A stretch of DNA of 64,000 bases from Tillandsia leiboldiana (Eukaryota > Streptophyta > Magnoliopsida > Poales > Bromeliaceae). The notes below the pieces were generated by a model. It did not search any database and had not been told where the DNA came from. It saw nothing but the letters and a program-made list of their open reading frames with translations. Made by a program: the position numbers and the translations under genes. Shown here in pieces: positions 33,358-45,459 of this stretch. The first letter of the stretch is position 1; each line of letters starts with the position of its first letter. The DNA lies in NCBI GenBank assembly GCA_029204045.2, contig CM055066.1:17742484-17806483 (forward strand). Reading direction: 5' to 3'.

Positions 33358-33392
33358 TCCTCCCCCACTAACAAAAGTTTCGTCCTCGAAAC
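33358..33392 (-). promoter_or_regulatory. Polypurine tract and pre-LTR hairpin of C
   Basis: Minus strand: AGTGGGGGAGGA (33358-33369) next to the LTR, with the hairpin GTTTCG-AGGA-CGAAAC at 33377-33392. Confidence 0.85.
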
Positions 33393-33404
33393 GAAAATCA
33401 TACC

Positions 33405-36400
33405 TCAATCCTGAGCCTCGAACAGGTAGGGGTAGGCGTCCAACATCTCTGACTCCAGCTCCCAAGTAGCCTCGCGCTCGTCATGATAGCTCCAAAGGAC
33501 CTTCACATAGGGAATGGCCCGACTGCGCAATTCTCGCACATCTCAATCCAGGATCCGCAGTGGGCGCTCCTCGTACCTCAAATCCTCGCTGATCTCAAGC
33601 GGCGTGAAGTCGATGACGTGCGATGGGTCGAAGACGTACCTCCTCAGAGTAGAAACATGGAACACATCATGGACACCAGCAAGTCTCGGGGGAAGTGCAA
33701 GTCGGTAAGCAACTGGCCCGATACGCTCCAATACCTCAAAGGGTCCAATGTATCGGGGACTGAGTTTCCCGCGAATGCCAAACCTCCTTATCCCTTTGGA
33801 CGGCGAGACTTTCAGAAATACATGATCTCCTACCTGAAACTCTAAGTCTCGTCGCCGAACATCAGCATAGCTCCTCTGTCGACTCTGAGCGATCTGAAGG
33901 TGCTGTCGGATCACTCTGACCTTTTCTTCTGCCTCTAGCAACAAATCTGGTCCCAGAGTCCTTCTGCCCCCCACATCACTCCAATATAGCGGTGATCGAC
34001 ATTTGCGTCCGTACAACGCTTCAAACGGAGCCATTTGGATGCTCGCTTGAAAGCTGTAGTTGTACGCAAACTCAGCCAGTGATAAGTGTCGAATCCATCC
34101 ACCACCAAAATCTAGGATACAAGCCCTCAGCATATCCTCAAGGATCTGAATCGTCCGCTCTGACTGTCCATCAGTCTGTGGGTGGAAAGCTGTACTAAAT
34201 CTGAGCTGAGTCCCCAAGGTAGTCTGTAAACTCCCCCAGAATCGCGAAACAAACCTCGGGTCTCTATCTGACACTATGGAAGCTGGCACCCCATGTAACC
34301 TCACTATCTCATCCAAGTATAACTGGGCTAGTCGTTCGAGTGGCCAAGTAGTCTGTATAGGAAAAAAGTGCGCTGACTTGGTAAGTCGATCCACCACTAA
34401 CCGGATAGCATCTGCACCTCCTTGTGCCCTCGGCAACCCGACCACAAAATCCATCGTAATGTGGTCCCATTTCCACTCGGGAATTGGGAGACTCAGTAGC
34501 TTGCCGGCTGGCACACGATGCTCAGCTTTTACCTGCTGACAAGTTAAACACTGAGACACAAACTTCCCAATATCCCTTTTCATGCCATTCCACCAGAAGT
34601 GTGCCTTGAGGTCCTTATACATCTTAGTCCCCCCAGGATGAAGGGTGTAAGGTGTATAATGGGCCTCCCTCAATATCTGCTCTCTGATCTCAGCATCCAC
34701 TGGCACACATACTAGGTCCCTGTACCTCAGTACTCCCGCAGCGTCCACTGAAAAATCCCCTGATCGATCACTCGGAATCTAATCTCTAATCCTGGTCAAA
34801 TAGGGGTCCTCACTCTGTCTCTCTCGGATCCTCTCCAGCAGAGTGGGCTGCACGACCAAAGACATCAGTCTAGCAGAGACCCCAGGGGACACAACCTCTA
34901 TTTCAAGCCGTCTCATCTCCTCTAATAGTGGCGCCTGGTCTGTGATTAACATAGACAAGCTCTGCACTGCTCTCCTGCTCGATGCATCAGCGACCACGTT
35001 AGCCTTGCCTGGGTGGTAGAGAATGTCCATGTCATAATCCTTTAGTAGCTCTAACCACCTGCGCTGCCTCAAATTTAGCTCCTTCTGTGTGAACAGATAC
35101 TTTAGGCTCTTGTGGTCGGTGTAGATCTCACAGTGCTCCCCATATAGGTAATGGCGCCAAAGCTTCAGTGCAAACACCACGGCAGCAAGTTCCAAGTCAT
35201 GGGTAGGGTAATTCTTCTCGTAATCCTTAAGCTGTCTCGATGCATAAGCAATTACCCTCCCTTCCTGCATCAGCACGCATCCAAGTCCACTGTGCGATGC
35301 ATCACTGTAGATCACATATCCTTTCCCCATAACAGGGAGGGAAAGGATAGGAGCGGTCATCAATTTATCCTTTAGCTCCTCAAAGCTCCTCTGGCAGTCC
35401 TCACTCCAGATAAACTTAACTCCTTTACGCGTCAACCGAGTGAGGGGTGTGGAAAGCTTCGCAAAGCCTTCCACGAACCGACGATAATAACCAGCTAACC
35501 CCATGAAGCTGCGCACCTCAGATACAGTCGTCGGTCGGGGCCAATCTCGAACTGCCTCAATCTTCGCCGGGTCTACTGCTACACCGGCGGCGGAAATCAC
35601 ATGGCCCAAGAAAGCTACCTCCCGAAGCCAAAACTCGCACTTTGACAGCTTGGCATACAACTTCTTATCTCGTAGAAGTTGTAGCACAGTCCTCAAGTGC
35701 TCCTCGTGCTCGGCCTCGCTTCGGGAGTAAATAAGGATATCATCAATGAACACCACCACGAAGCGATCCAGAAATGGCCGAAATATCCTGTTCATCAAGT
35801 CCATAAGGGCGGCAGGGGCATTAGTCAATCCAAACGGCATAACTGTAAACTCATAATGCCCGTACCGTGATCTGAAAGCAGTCTTAGGAATATCCTCGGC
35901 CTTCACCTTCAGTTGGTGGTAACCAGACTGTAGATCAATCTTGGAAAATACACAAGACCCTTGCAGCTGATCAAAGAGATTATCGATGCGCGGCAAAGGG
36001 TACTTGTTCTTAATGGTCACTTTGTTCAATTCCCTATTGTCCACACACAACCGAAGTGACCCATCCTTCTTTTTCACGAATAGCACCGGCGCTCCCCAAG
36101 GCGACACACTTGGTCTAATAAAGCCCTTATCTATCAGATCTTGCAGCTGTGCTTTAAGCTCTCGCAGCTCAGCCGGTGCCATCCGATAAGGAGCCTTAGA
36201 GATTGGCGCAGTTCCTGGAACTACGTCAATCACAAACTCAATCTCTCTGTCTGGCGGCATACGAGTCATCTCAGGTGGAAAAACATCCGGAAACTCGCGG
36301 GCAATAGGAATATCCCCGAGTCCCGGTGCCGTCGTAGGCCCCTCAACAACACTAGCCAAAAAGGCTACACATCCACGACGAATCATCCGCCTCGCTCGGG

Positions 36401-36803
36401 AAGTCGAAACCATAGAGGCAAAGAAAGCACTCTGACATCCCCGATATACAAACATCTCCTAGCCTGGCTCTCTAAAAGTGACAGTCCTCGCGGCAAAATC
36501 AATAGTCGCGAAATACCGAGCCAGCCAGTCCATCCCAAGAATCACATCAAAGTCCCTCAGCTGTCTCAAGACCAACAGGTCTGCTGGCATAATCCAGGAC
36601 TCGATCTGCATCGGGCAGGACCAACAACACTCCTCCACGTGCAAAGTGTGATCGGGAATCTGAACCTCTCGTGCACGTGGCAAAAATCCTATCTCTAACC
36701 CATGTAATGATGCAACTAATCTACTAATGACAGAATGCCATGCTCGTATAACAAATAAGATGTGAATCCAAATGCCAGAAATAGACCATACCTGCCACCA
36801 CAC
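33405..36803 (-). pseudogene. Element C pol with three in-frame stops and a dead protease
   Basis: Minus-strand frame covering protease linker, RT, RNase H, integrase and chromodomain, ending at 33405-33407. Stops lie in the same frame at 36459-36461 (TAG where B has Gln in SEPGQE), 34779-34781 (TAG in the RNase H-integrase linker) and 33543-33545 (TGA where B has Arg in RILDRE, inside the chromodomain). RT retains VFIDDILIYS and integrase retains its DDE residues. The protease motif LFDTGASHS is changed to LFVIRAWHS, losing the catalytic Asp. An additional frameshift separates it from gag near 36770-36780. Confidence 0.9.
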
Positions 36804-37647
36804 AGTCAGCTGTAGCAGAATCCCCCGCCTGCGCTAAGCCATCCTGACCGCTCAAAAACGGCTGTCTCTCACCGGAAGGGTGTGGGGGCAAAACTCGGTC
36901 TGCCTGGAGACCTGTCGATGAAGCTCCCGGTCGTAGCTGGGAAGTAGTAGGGACGAACACTAAAGTGGGTGCCGCCGCAGTCCCCGAGGGGCACGCAACT
37001 CGCAGGTGCCCGGGCTGTCCACACCTATAGCAGCGACCCCACCGCTGGGCGCAGGTGCCGGGAAAATGCTGACCTCCACAGAAAATACAACTGTAGGGAG
37101 CCCGCAATGGTCGTGTCTGCTGCTGCTGCTGAGACCTCTGTTGGAATGCGATAGAGGCCAATGCTGAAGAAGGTGGTACTAAGGTCGGAAGGGGACATGT
37201 AGCTCGGATGTGGCCAGACTGTCCACATCGGAAGCATCGACCCCGCCTCAAATCACAGGTACCTGGTGGATGCTGCCCTCTACAGAAAACACACCTGCCG
37301 CGAAACCGTAGCCGTCTGCGAGAAGTGGCCAGTCCAACAACATCCGGGGCTGGGCGTTTCCTCTCTAAATGCTGTTCTGAAGCTCTGGCCCCCTCTCCAA
37401 CTGCCGAATCACCCCTCAGCGCCAGCAGCTGCTCCAAGCGCTGGTCCTGTCGAAAGCTCCTCGCCACCAAATGAGTCACCAAGGCCCGCAGTTCCCCCAG
37501 CTCGGCAGATACAGCCTGCTCGGGCTCCTCAGAAGGGGTGGGGATACCCCCGGCGGAAAAAACGACGACGGGGCGACATGCTGTCACAAAAAGGCACAAA
37601 TCAGCAATAAACCCCACACGACCCAATCTAGCGAAAGTCAAAGACAT
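36724..37647 (-). pseudogene. Element C gag without capsid, with duplicated zinc-knuckle block
   Basis: The minus-strand frame from ATG 37647 (MSLTFARLGR) has the Pro-rich start and coiled-coil-like part (LGELRALVTHLV), then jumps to ERKRPAPD, skipping the roughly 200-residue capsid found in A2 and B. Two copies of a knuckle pair follow: CVFCRGQHPPGTC with CFRCGQSGHIRATC, and CIFCGGQHFPGTC with CYRCGQPGHLRVAC. In each pair the first is a shortened variant (CX2CX3HX4C) and the second canonical (CX2CX4HX4C); B has one pair. The usual gag ATG (37579) is in another frame because of a small indel near a T-run. Confidence 0.85.
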
Positions 37648-37654
37648 CCCCCTT

Positions 37655-37703
37655 TTTCTGTGGCTTTATGTTGTCTGCAGCCAACATAACGGTCCACCAG
37701 AAA
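37655..37703 (-). promoter_or_regulatory. Leader hairpin (C)
   Basis: The inner 24 bp at 37666-37689 is identical to A2 on the minus strand. Outer arms TTTCTGTGG (37655-37663) and CCACCAGAAA (37694-37703) pair with one bulged base, retaining the fold with different bases. Confidence 0.6.
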
Positions 37704-37850
37704 TTGGGTATGTCGATCCCTCTCCACTCACTGGAAGATTCCAATAAATAAATCAACGACTTTCGCGGAATGTCCCGTCTCTCACGCCCTATCATCCTAG
37801 GGTCTGCCAAAAGCCTAGGGTTTCCTAAGTCCCAACTGACCTATCCCTAA

Positions 37851-37862
37851 GCTCTGATACCA
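37851..37862 (-). promoter_or_regulatory. Primer binding site of C
   Basis: TGGTATCAGAGC on the minus strand, 8 bp from the 5' LTR. Confidence 0.95.
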
Positions 37863-37870
37863 ACTTAATC

Positions 37871-40800
37871 TGTCACGCCCCGGGTGTGAACCCGAACCCG
37901 GGCCCGCCAACAGATCCGCCGTGCACACGGAATTTTCCATATACACGAAGCGCTGGTAACCTGCTCAGATAGATAATATACAATAAAAGAGCGTAAACAG
38001 AGCTGAACTAATAGAACTAAAAGTAATCTCAGACTGAAAATAAGATACAAGCTGAAATAAAGTACAATAAACTCCCAGCTTACCATGAATATACAACTAG
38101 CTGGCTAAAGCCAGTCCCAAAAGTAAACTAATATAGTCTGAGATACAAAAGGGGTACAATAAAAGTCCAGCTACTCTCACAGTCGGGGTAGATGATCTAG
38201 CTAGTCCGCAATCCTCTTACCTCGATCTGCCGCTGAAGGCCCAGCAGCTCCCGCAGACGACTCTGCAAAACACAGGGGGAAAGGACAGAAAACAACAATG
38301 GGGGGTGAGAACTACTAGATAAACCAGTAGCCTCCCCTAGTGGGTAAAACCTCAAACACTGACACACCCACTAGGACTATAAGAGGCGAAAAGGGAAGAA
38401 CAGTGGTATGCAATAAAGACTGCTGAAAAAGGAAACTACCACTACTAAGCCTCTAAATGCAGTGCCAAAAGATAACTGTAAATATGCAACTATAAAGCTA
38501 ACTGCCCAAAGAAACCCAATCAAAGGGCCAGGAAATACTGGCACTGCCTGCTCTGTCGTCACTCGCAACTCATCAAGGTGCCCGGCGCTCGGCACGGTGT
38601 AAAGCCTACTCCGGAGTGGCACTCGAGGGGAGCGACCCACACGAGTAAAGTACCTCTGTGTCAAGCATCTCTGTAACCAATGTCTCACAATAGCAGGACT
38701 GGATCATGACTATGATCAAAGTGGGAAATATCCATCCACTAAAGTAACCCTGATCCCCAATCAGACGCAATAGTAATCAACAAGTGGGAAACACCATCCA
38801 CTAGGAAAATCTGAAACCCAATCTGATGCATAAGTGAACATCCGGTCAACCGCCTAATGTCCGCGGTCGCCGCAACACCCTATAAGTCCACAATCTGACA
38901 TCATAAACAATATCTGGCTAACCGCCTCATGTCCGCGGTTACCACAATGCCCCACAATATATATAATCGAGTCAAACCTGTCCCAGACTCAAGCCTCAAC
39001 TACACTATCCCAAACCCTGCTCAAACCGAGCAACATATATCCAAATGCGAAGGAGAATAGTGAAACATGGTTTCTCCTAAGTCAAGTCCCAAAGATAGTG
39101 TAGCAATAAATAGTAGTCCATTTAGATGTCCAAACAAGCATGCAAAGGTTCGCATTTAAAAACAGAAGGAAAGTATTGGGTATTTATTTAGAAAAAGATG
39201 GTTATATGATAAGACTATTGCATGCGCTGATAGGTTACAGCATATGTCCAGCAACAGTGTCCCAGTTTATTATAAATGAGCTATTATATTATTTGTGGGG
39301 TTTACTTATGCATTTTATGATTAAAAGTACCGATTATCAATTTAAAGTCGGGAGTCTCTAATACTCCTAGTGAGATAGTCAGAAGTGAGGTAAGCAACAA
39401 CCACCCACCTCGAAAAGCGTGCACAATACCCCAAGAAAATACCCGCTGTCCTCTATGCACACCGTCAGCTGAAACAGTATCCTACAACATCACATAAGTG
39501 TACACGGTGTAAAAACTACAAGTCTCAAAACAGATTTGCTGTTTTTATAATCAGCACGCAAAACGAGGAATTTCACCTCTGTCCCGAGCTCCAAAAATCT
39601 CAAAAAAATCACGGTTGCGTTCCTCGCGAAATGTAGCCCAAAATCGACTCTTGAATCGCCTCGATCTGATATTCCTACGCGGAGAAACAATTCGTCGAAG
39701 TCGCCGCTGTCCAAAAACCCAAACAACAAAAGAGGGGGTCAAAACACCTAGGGAGTCGTGCCAAGGAATCGGAATCCAAAGAAACCACCAACATGGAAAA
39801 CGAATCCCTACCTCTTAGGAACACACCGGCGAAGAAATCGTCGAAAGAGCACTCCTGTACTGCGCAGGGGACTCCTCGGACTGAAATGCGACGATAACGG
39901 GCCAAGATTGGGGAAAAACGAGGCACACTGTAAAATCCGGATCGCCGCTGTCGAATTTCCAGAAAATCTGGGAACGCACCACGAGGTAGAAAATAAGAAG
40001 GTGAAAAACTTCTCTTCAATGACCTCTCTCTGATTCTCTCTCTTTCTCTCAGAAAACAGAGAAAAAGAAGGGAGGGGAAGGGCTATTTATAGGCCCAAAA
40101 ATCTTTTGGGAAAAAGACCTCTGTGTCCCCACTTTCGGGCGGCTACAGTGCCCAGGCCCACTTTCGGGCGTGAACAGTGCAGCCCGGCCCGCGTTTCGGG
40201 CGGCTACATTGCGGCCCGGCCCAGGGGTTTCCGGGCGCGCACAGTGCGGCCCGGCCCAGCCCGCCCGCGCACGGGATCCCTTCCCGTCCAACCGGCCGTC
40301 CGACCCGGCCCACGGCCCGCCACGTGTCCGCCAAACAGGCGGCAGCCGTGCGGGCCCAACGGGGAAGCGCCACGTGTCCCCCGTGATTGGCGGCAGGGTG
40401 GGTGCGCCAGCCAACGGCGTGGCGACACGTGGCCCCGCCCGACACGGCTGTCGGCGGGCGCCGCCGCCACGTTCGCCCACGTGCGCCCATGTGCGCGTAC
40501 GGCCGCCGCCGCGTGGCGCCGCGTGCGCCACGCACACATGGACCAGCCAACCCGGGGACGCCACATGGCGCGCCCTGGTCCACCGTGCACCGCGCCCCCT
40601 CCGCGCCTGCCCGGCCTGCCCGCGCTGCCCGCGCACCCTCCCGTGCGCCGCGCGCCTTGCACCGGCCCAACCGCGTGCGGCCACGTGGCCCGCCGGTCCA
40701 CCATGCACCGGCCGCCCTTTCCGTGGACCGGGGGGCGTGCGCCGGCCCAATGAGGAGCCGCCACGTGTCCCTGGCCGGTCCACAGGTCCCCCCATGCACC

Positions 40801-41093
40801 ATTTTTCACAGAAAACTTCCGGGGGTCCGTTTTTGGGCATCCGGACTCCGTTTTCAACAAATAAAAAGCCGTTTTCAAGCGTTTTTCCGCGCTGAATCCA
40901 AATACGGCCTCCGCTTGTCCCAAATCTTTCTATAAAATTCGACAATTACCTTCGAAGGTCAAACCAATAGTAAATACCACACAGTGTCCATCCGTAGCAT
41001 CCCTTTGATGCACTGTGGACCTAATACACCAATAATAGGTGTTTCACACGCAGGATTCACGGGAAAAACAGAACGGAAACCTGGGCCACTACA
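37871..41093 (-). repeat. 5' LTR of C (3223 bp)
   Basis: Minus strand, TGTAGTGGCCC to GGGGCGTGACA. Differs from the 3' LTR by scattered substitutions and one 1-bp indel. Confidence 0.95.
40083..40093 (-). promoter_or_regulatory. TATA box of the C 5' LTR
   Basis: CCTATAAATAG on the minus strand, with flanks as in the 3' LTR. Confidence 0.8.
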
Positions 41094-41098
41094 GTTTC

Positions 41099-41379
41099 CA
41101 TGCTTACCTCTTGCTCATATTGATTGTACACTAAATTAGGAATGCTATCAATCATAGAGGGTGACATTCCCACCGGTAAGCTTATCTTAACCATACATGA
41201 ACATCCACTATTACACCTCCCATAAGGCATAACATGTATATAAACCCTGCCAATCCCCTAAACAATTACCAAATTAAGCCTACCCACCTGAAGTGCTCAA
41301 ACCAAGGCAAACCTAGGGTCGGTGAAGAGTGTGGCCACTTGCACGCACAATCCGCTGAACCTGTATCCACGGTACATGT
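41099..41379 (-). repeat. 5' LTR of D', second segment
   Basis: Follows the right GTTTC duplication of C. TACCCACCTGAAGTGCT matches the family A module AGCACTTCAGGTGGGT at the expected LTR position. It stops abruptly where LTR D2 starts (41380), so D2 probably inserted here; the five bases before D2 are CATGT. Confidence 0.7.
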
Positions 41380-41786
41380 TGTCACGCCCCGGGGTCGAAA
41401 CTGCGACCCGGGCTCGCCAACAGATCCGCCACCTATGCCAAACTCGCATAGGCGAAGCGTCCTACCTGCAAGAAAAGTACTACAGCTAAACAGATATCAG
41501 AGCTATAAATAAAAACCTGCTGTATAACTAAAATCAAATACTGTACAACTGGAAATAAAACAACAATGTTCGTCTCCCCAAAAAAATAATCATAGACAAA
41601 AGATACATCAGTGTACAAGCTCTCAATACAAAAACATCCTCACTACATCAGTCTCTCAAACTGTAAAATAAAATACAACTCTATACCTCACAACAAAGGT
41701 CTCTCAACAGAGGGAAAAGAAGTAAACTAATCTACTGAAGCTCTCCTCTGAAGGGGTACCGCTACACTGCAACGACGGGTAGGGAA

Positions 41787-41848
41787 CTAGCTCGCGACTC
41801 TCTCGCCTCGGTCAGAAGGATCAGCAACAGGAGCAACAGGAACAGTAG
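41787..41848 (-). other. LTR tail reading frame (D2)
   Basis: The minus-strand frame ends VAPVADPSDRGERVAS then TAG (41787-41789). The upstream acceptor-like CCCCAG leaves two bases before the frame, as in A, B and C. The sequence has drifted but the final DRGxRxAx-stop pattern is retained. Confidence 0.4.
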
Positions 41849-44756
41849 TAGGAGTTCCTGGGGAAAAGACACCACGACGGGTGTGAGAACTACATCCCAC
41901 AGTAGTTCTCAGTGGGTGCCGTCAACAAGCCCGACGGTCTGCCCACTAAGTCGACTAGAGGCATAAAGTAGCAAAAGCAGGACTGAAAGGGGAAAAGCTG
42001 GAAAAATAACTCTACAGCTACAATGCCTCTATCTAGATGCTCAAGTAGTGGAACATATGATAATATGATGCATCTACAACTCACAGTACAGTCACCCAAT
42101 CTACACTGACTGCCGCATAGGGTCCAGTCAAACCTGCGCCTACCTACTGCTGTAGGTATGTCCGTAGCTGCCACTAACTGGCCCAGCCAGAGGGACTGCG
42201 TCCGTAACTGCCACTAACTGGCCCAGTCAGAGGGACGGCGTCGACAAGTCGCGATACCGAAGTGCAGACCCACCCCGGACGTGGCACTCGAGGGGAGCGA
42301 CCCCAACGAGGACAAGGGTATCCGCGCACTCTGTCGAGCTCAAGTGGCACTGCAGGCTATAGTCAAAATCCACGCTCACGCACTGAACGGAAAGACTCAA
42401 TCCTCAAACATCTCGCACAACAGTCGGAGCACTCTCGACGACTCAGCTCATCAGCTCACACGAAACTCGAGACACTCGCCTCTCCAATAGCTCACAGCAC
42501 AAACACACTGGCTGGAGGTACTCCACAGCCAGGAACGACCCACAACTCAGGGCCAACAACACTGGTCGGACAACACTCAACGACCTGGGACCACCGTCAA
42601 CCCCACGGTTCCCAACAACACTAGCACAAACTAACTCATCTACCAGACTACACTCTGCCCCCAGGCACGAGTGCAACAAAGTCCCACAGAAACCTGACCC
42701 TCGGCCCACTACCCGGGCGAGGCAACACTATGTCCAGGAAAGATGCAAAAATGTGGGAAAATCTAAAGCATAAAAGAACCTAGCCCAAGTGAAGGTTCTT
42801 TACTGGTCTGGTTAAACATGCAGCATATGACGGGGTGCTAGGTCAAGTTCCAATAATAGCATTAAATAAACTAAAACATGAGCAAGAAACATTAAGGGAT
42901 ATAAACACCAATATCCAAATAACATCTGCCTCATCTCCCTAAACATGCTCCCAACTAGCATAGGTAAATACGATCATCGAACATGTAGTATCCCAAAGAT
43001 ATATAAAGTGTACCATAAATCATGAAAGTCTCAAACCACAAGAACTATATCATTCATATGCTCACCTATCAAAGCTATCGGCTATACCAAGAATTAAGCG
43101 TGCTCTCAATTTACCAGACATGAATATGTTATCTAGCAAGTTTCCATCAGGCATATCTCAATACCATATCATACAATTCATTGAACGAATGTCATCATCA
43201 AACTTGCATCTCAATCAGATATTGGTACACTAACATGCATGCATTCTATACATAGAATTAGAGAACCGTCCACCGGTTCTAGAGACGAAACACCCACCTG
43301 TAGCTTGACACTCCGCTGCCCGCTGTAGCTGAAATTTGGCGTGAGTAATCCTTATCCTCCCAGGAGTCCGATGCCGCGAAAATCATCCAAATCCGCCTCA
43401 CGAATTGGGCACAATCACAGAAACAATGCACACGGCGCAATTAAATTCCAGAATTTCAGCAATAGACACTAAGTTAAAGAAGATGTAAGTGCAGCCCCAA
43501 ATACCTCAAGTTGAAGTTCCTAGCAGTAAAACAAAGATATCCTCTATCATACAAACATCTTCATGTCCTCAAAAATCCACCATTAATTCCCCTTAACATT
43601 CAAATGAAGCAAAAATCACAATGCTGTCCAAAACTGTTAACATAAACTTGCTAGCATTTCCAAGCTTAAATAGAGGCTTTTCCAAAGGGATTTATCCACA
43701 GATCATAAAAGAGAATTTTCTCACCTTGAAGTTAAGAAGAAGTACTAACTTTAATTTCAGAAAAAGACCTTATATCCACAAAGTTATCTGCATTCCAAGG
43801 TGCATTGCTCAAACCAAGACTAAAACAGGGACAGCAGTAATCCATATAATAGCACTTAGAAAGATCATTAAAGTTACCTAACCAAAATTGCTCCAAATCC
43901 TGCAAAAGAGGTACCGTTGGATTCCTTGTCGAGAGTAGATACGAGTTGAGCCAAAGAACTCCAATTTTCATGCTCGGATGAAGGAGAAAACCCATAAACA
44001 CTTAAACTATCCACCAAGTTCCATCTGTACACGAATGCAGCGAGGTGCTCCAAAGATCATGCATAAACTCTAATAAAAACTCAGATTTGTGGAGAATGAT
44101 ACTTACCAATATTTTAGATCTTCGAGTCCTGGAAATTCTTCCACAAAAATCATCCAAAAATTCCACTCCTACACTTCAGAAAAGCCAAAACACCACAGAT
44201 TGCTCAAAATCCCAGACTGAAACAAAGGGTTCCAAAGATAGCCTTAAAACTCTGTAAAAACATGAGATCTGGGGGGAGAGTTGAATACAAAGATTGTAGC
44301 CTTACCTCTTGTGAAAACGGAGAACCAAAAATGAGCTCTATATTCCAAGAAGTGAGTCCTGGGGAATTTTCGCACTGAAATGTGACGGAGAGGGCAGTGA
44401 AGTAGCAATGGTGATGTCCTCAAATGTTGGTGGAGAAGATGATCCAAATGGCCTCCAAAAATCTCCAAAAAAACTGATGTTGTAGAAGACTTGTTGTTGG
44501 AGCTCTGCTAAAAAAACTCCCCTGAGAAAAGCTCTCCAAAAGCTCCAAAATGGAGGAGGGAATCAGCATTAAAACCATTGAAGAAGAAGAACCCAGGAAA
44601 AACCCCCTGTTGCTACAGTAACGGGCCGGCCCGGCACTGTGCTGCCGGGCCGCCACGCGTCGCACAACCGCGCGATCCCGCGCCCCGCTCCCGCGCTTGA
44701 TCGCCGCCGCGTGTCGCCTCCCGACAGGGCGATCCACGCGGCCAAACGGGAGGCGA

Positions 44757-44912
44757 CACGTGGCCTCCCCTTATCCGCCCGCAGCAGCGCCTGCCCGCGC
44801 TGCTGCCCGCGCCTGCCCGGCCTGCCCGCGCCTGCTACGTGGGCCGGGCTCGCTGCACCGCGCCTCCGCGCCTGCCACGTGGCGTACGGACCCAATGCGG
44901 AGCCGCCACGTG
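44757..44912 (-). promoter_or_regulatory. G-box cluster in the U3 of LTR D2
   Basis: CACGTG at 44757, 44876 and 44907, plus a TACGTG near 44836, in a GC-rich stretch corresponding to the A, B and C arrays. Confidence 0.5.
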
Positions 44913-45423
44913 GCACCCCCTCCGGTCCACCAGTCCACCATGCATCGAAAAACACTTTAAACTTCAGGTTGTCCGTTCTCGCTCGTCCGGACTCAGAAAA
45001 ATACATGTAAATAGTCGATTTCCAACGTTTTTCCGCGCTGAATCCAAATACGAAGTCCATTTCTCCAAATTCTCATCCGAAATTTTACGGAAAGCCCCCG
45101 AAAAGCCCACCTGATCCGATTTTCGCGTCGGGTCCATTTCTAAAATCCGCTTTGCCAAATTCCAACTCTAAAAATTCCCGAAGGCATCCGGAGAGGTGAT
45201 CTTTGGTCCAGACTTCGCGCTGAGTCAAATATTAATATCCCTTGCGCGCGAAACCACTTCTAAACATCCGACGGGATCATCAGACTACTCTTGTGATCCA
45301 TTTAACACACCGGGTCCATCACAAATGTCCAATAGGTGCACAAAAACTATCGACGCGCCACATAGGCCTCCAGAAGCTGCAGATGCAACAGTAGTCTAAT
45401 AGTGGGAATTTCGGGTCTTCACA

Positions 45424-45459
45424 TCCTCCCCCACTAAAAGAAAGTTTCATCCTCGAAAC
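45424..45459 (-). promoter_or_regulatory. Polypurine tract and pre-LTR hairpin of D2
   Basis: AGTGGGGGAGGA (45424-45435) and, at 45444-45459, GTTTCG-AGGA-TGAAAC on the minus strand. One pair has changed from G-C to G-U, which still pairs in RNA. Confidence 0.8.

Larger units (their letters stand above)
30136..41093 (-). mobile_element. Element C, complete minus-strand gypsy element inside the D' LTR
   Basis: Complete element of 10,958 bp: 3' LTR 30136-33357, pol and gag relics 33405-37647, leader hairpin, PBS 37851-37862, 5' LTR 37871-41093. Target duplication GTTTC at 30131-30135 and 41094-41098. About 50 differences between the LTRs by eye (about 1.6%). The internal region is 4.5 kb against 5.1-5.2 kb in A2 and B, explained mainly by loss of the capsid region. 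Three in-frame stops and at least one frameshift make it non-autonomous now. Confidence 0.95.
10448..41379 (-). mobile_element. Element D', degenerate minus-strand gypsy element opened by nested insertions
   Basis: The pieces in order are 10448-10917 (RT relic), 26091-28191 (pre-RT, protease linker, gag and leader relics), PBS 28192-28203, 5' LTR 28212-30135 and its continuation 41099-41379. Interruptions are solo LTR E (10918-26090, which includes A2) and element C (30136-41093). Each break is framed by a 5-bp target duplication, and removing the insertions restores colinearity with D2 (46475-48180) and with other LTRs. The 3' LTR is not in view. The 5' LTR stops at 41379 where D2 begins, after about 2.2 kb of an expected 4 kb. 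This is the oldest layer of the nest. Confidence 0.8.
41380..45423 (-). repeat. 3' LTR of D2 (4044 bp)
   Basis: Minus strand from TGTGAAGACCCG to GGGGCGTGACA, next to the polypurine tract. Longest LTR in the window. Shares the terminal hairpin, conserved hairpin (42286-42310), tail frame and G-boxes with the other families. No clear CCTATAAATAG TATA box was found. Confidence 0.9.

Noticed and set aside
43621..43881. 86-codon open frame within LTR D2
   Set aside because: No recognisable domain, AT-rich LTR context, no counterpart in D'.
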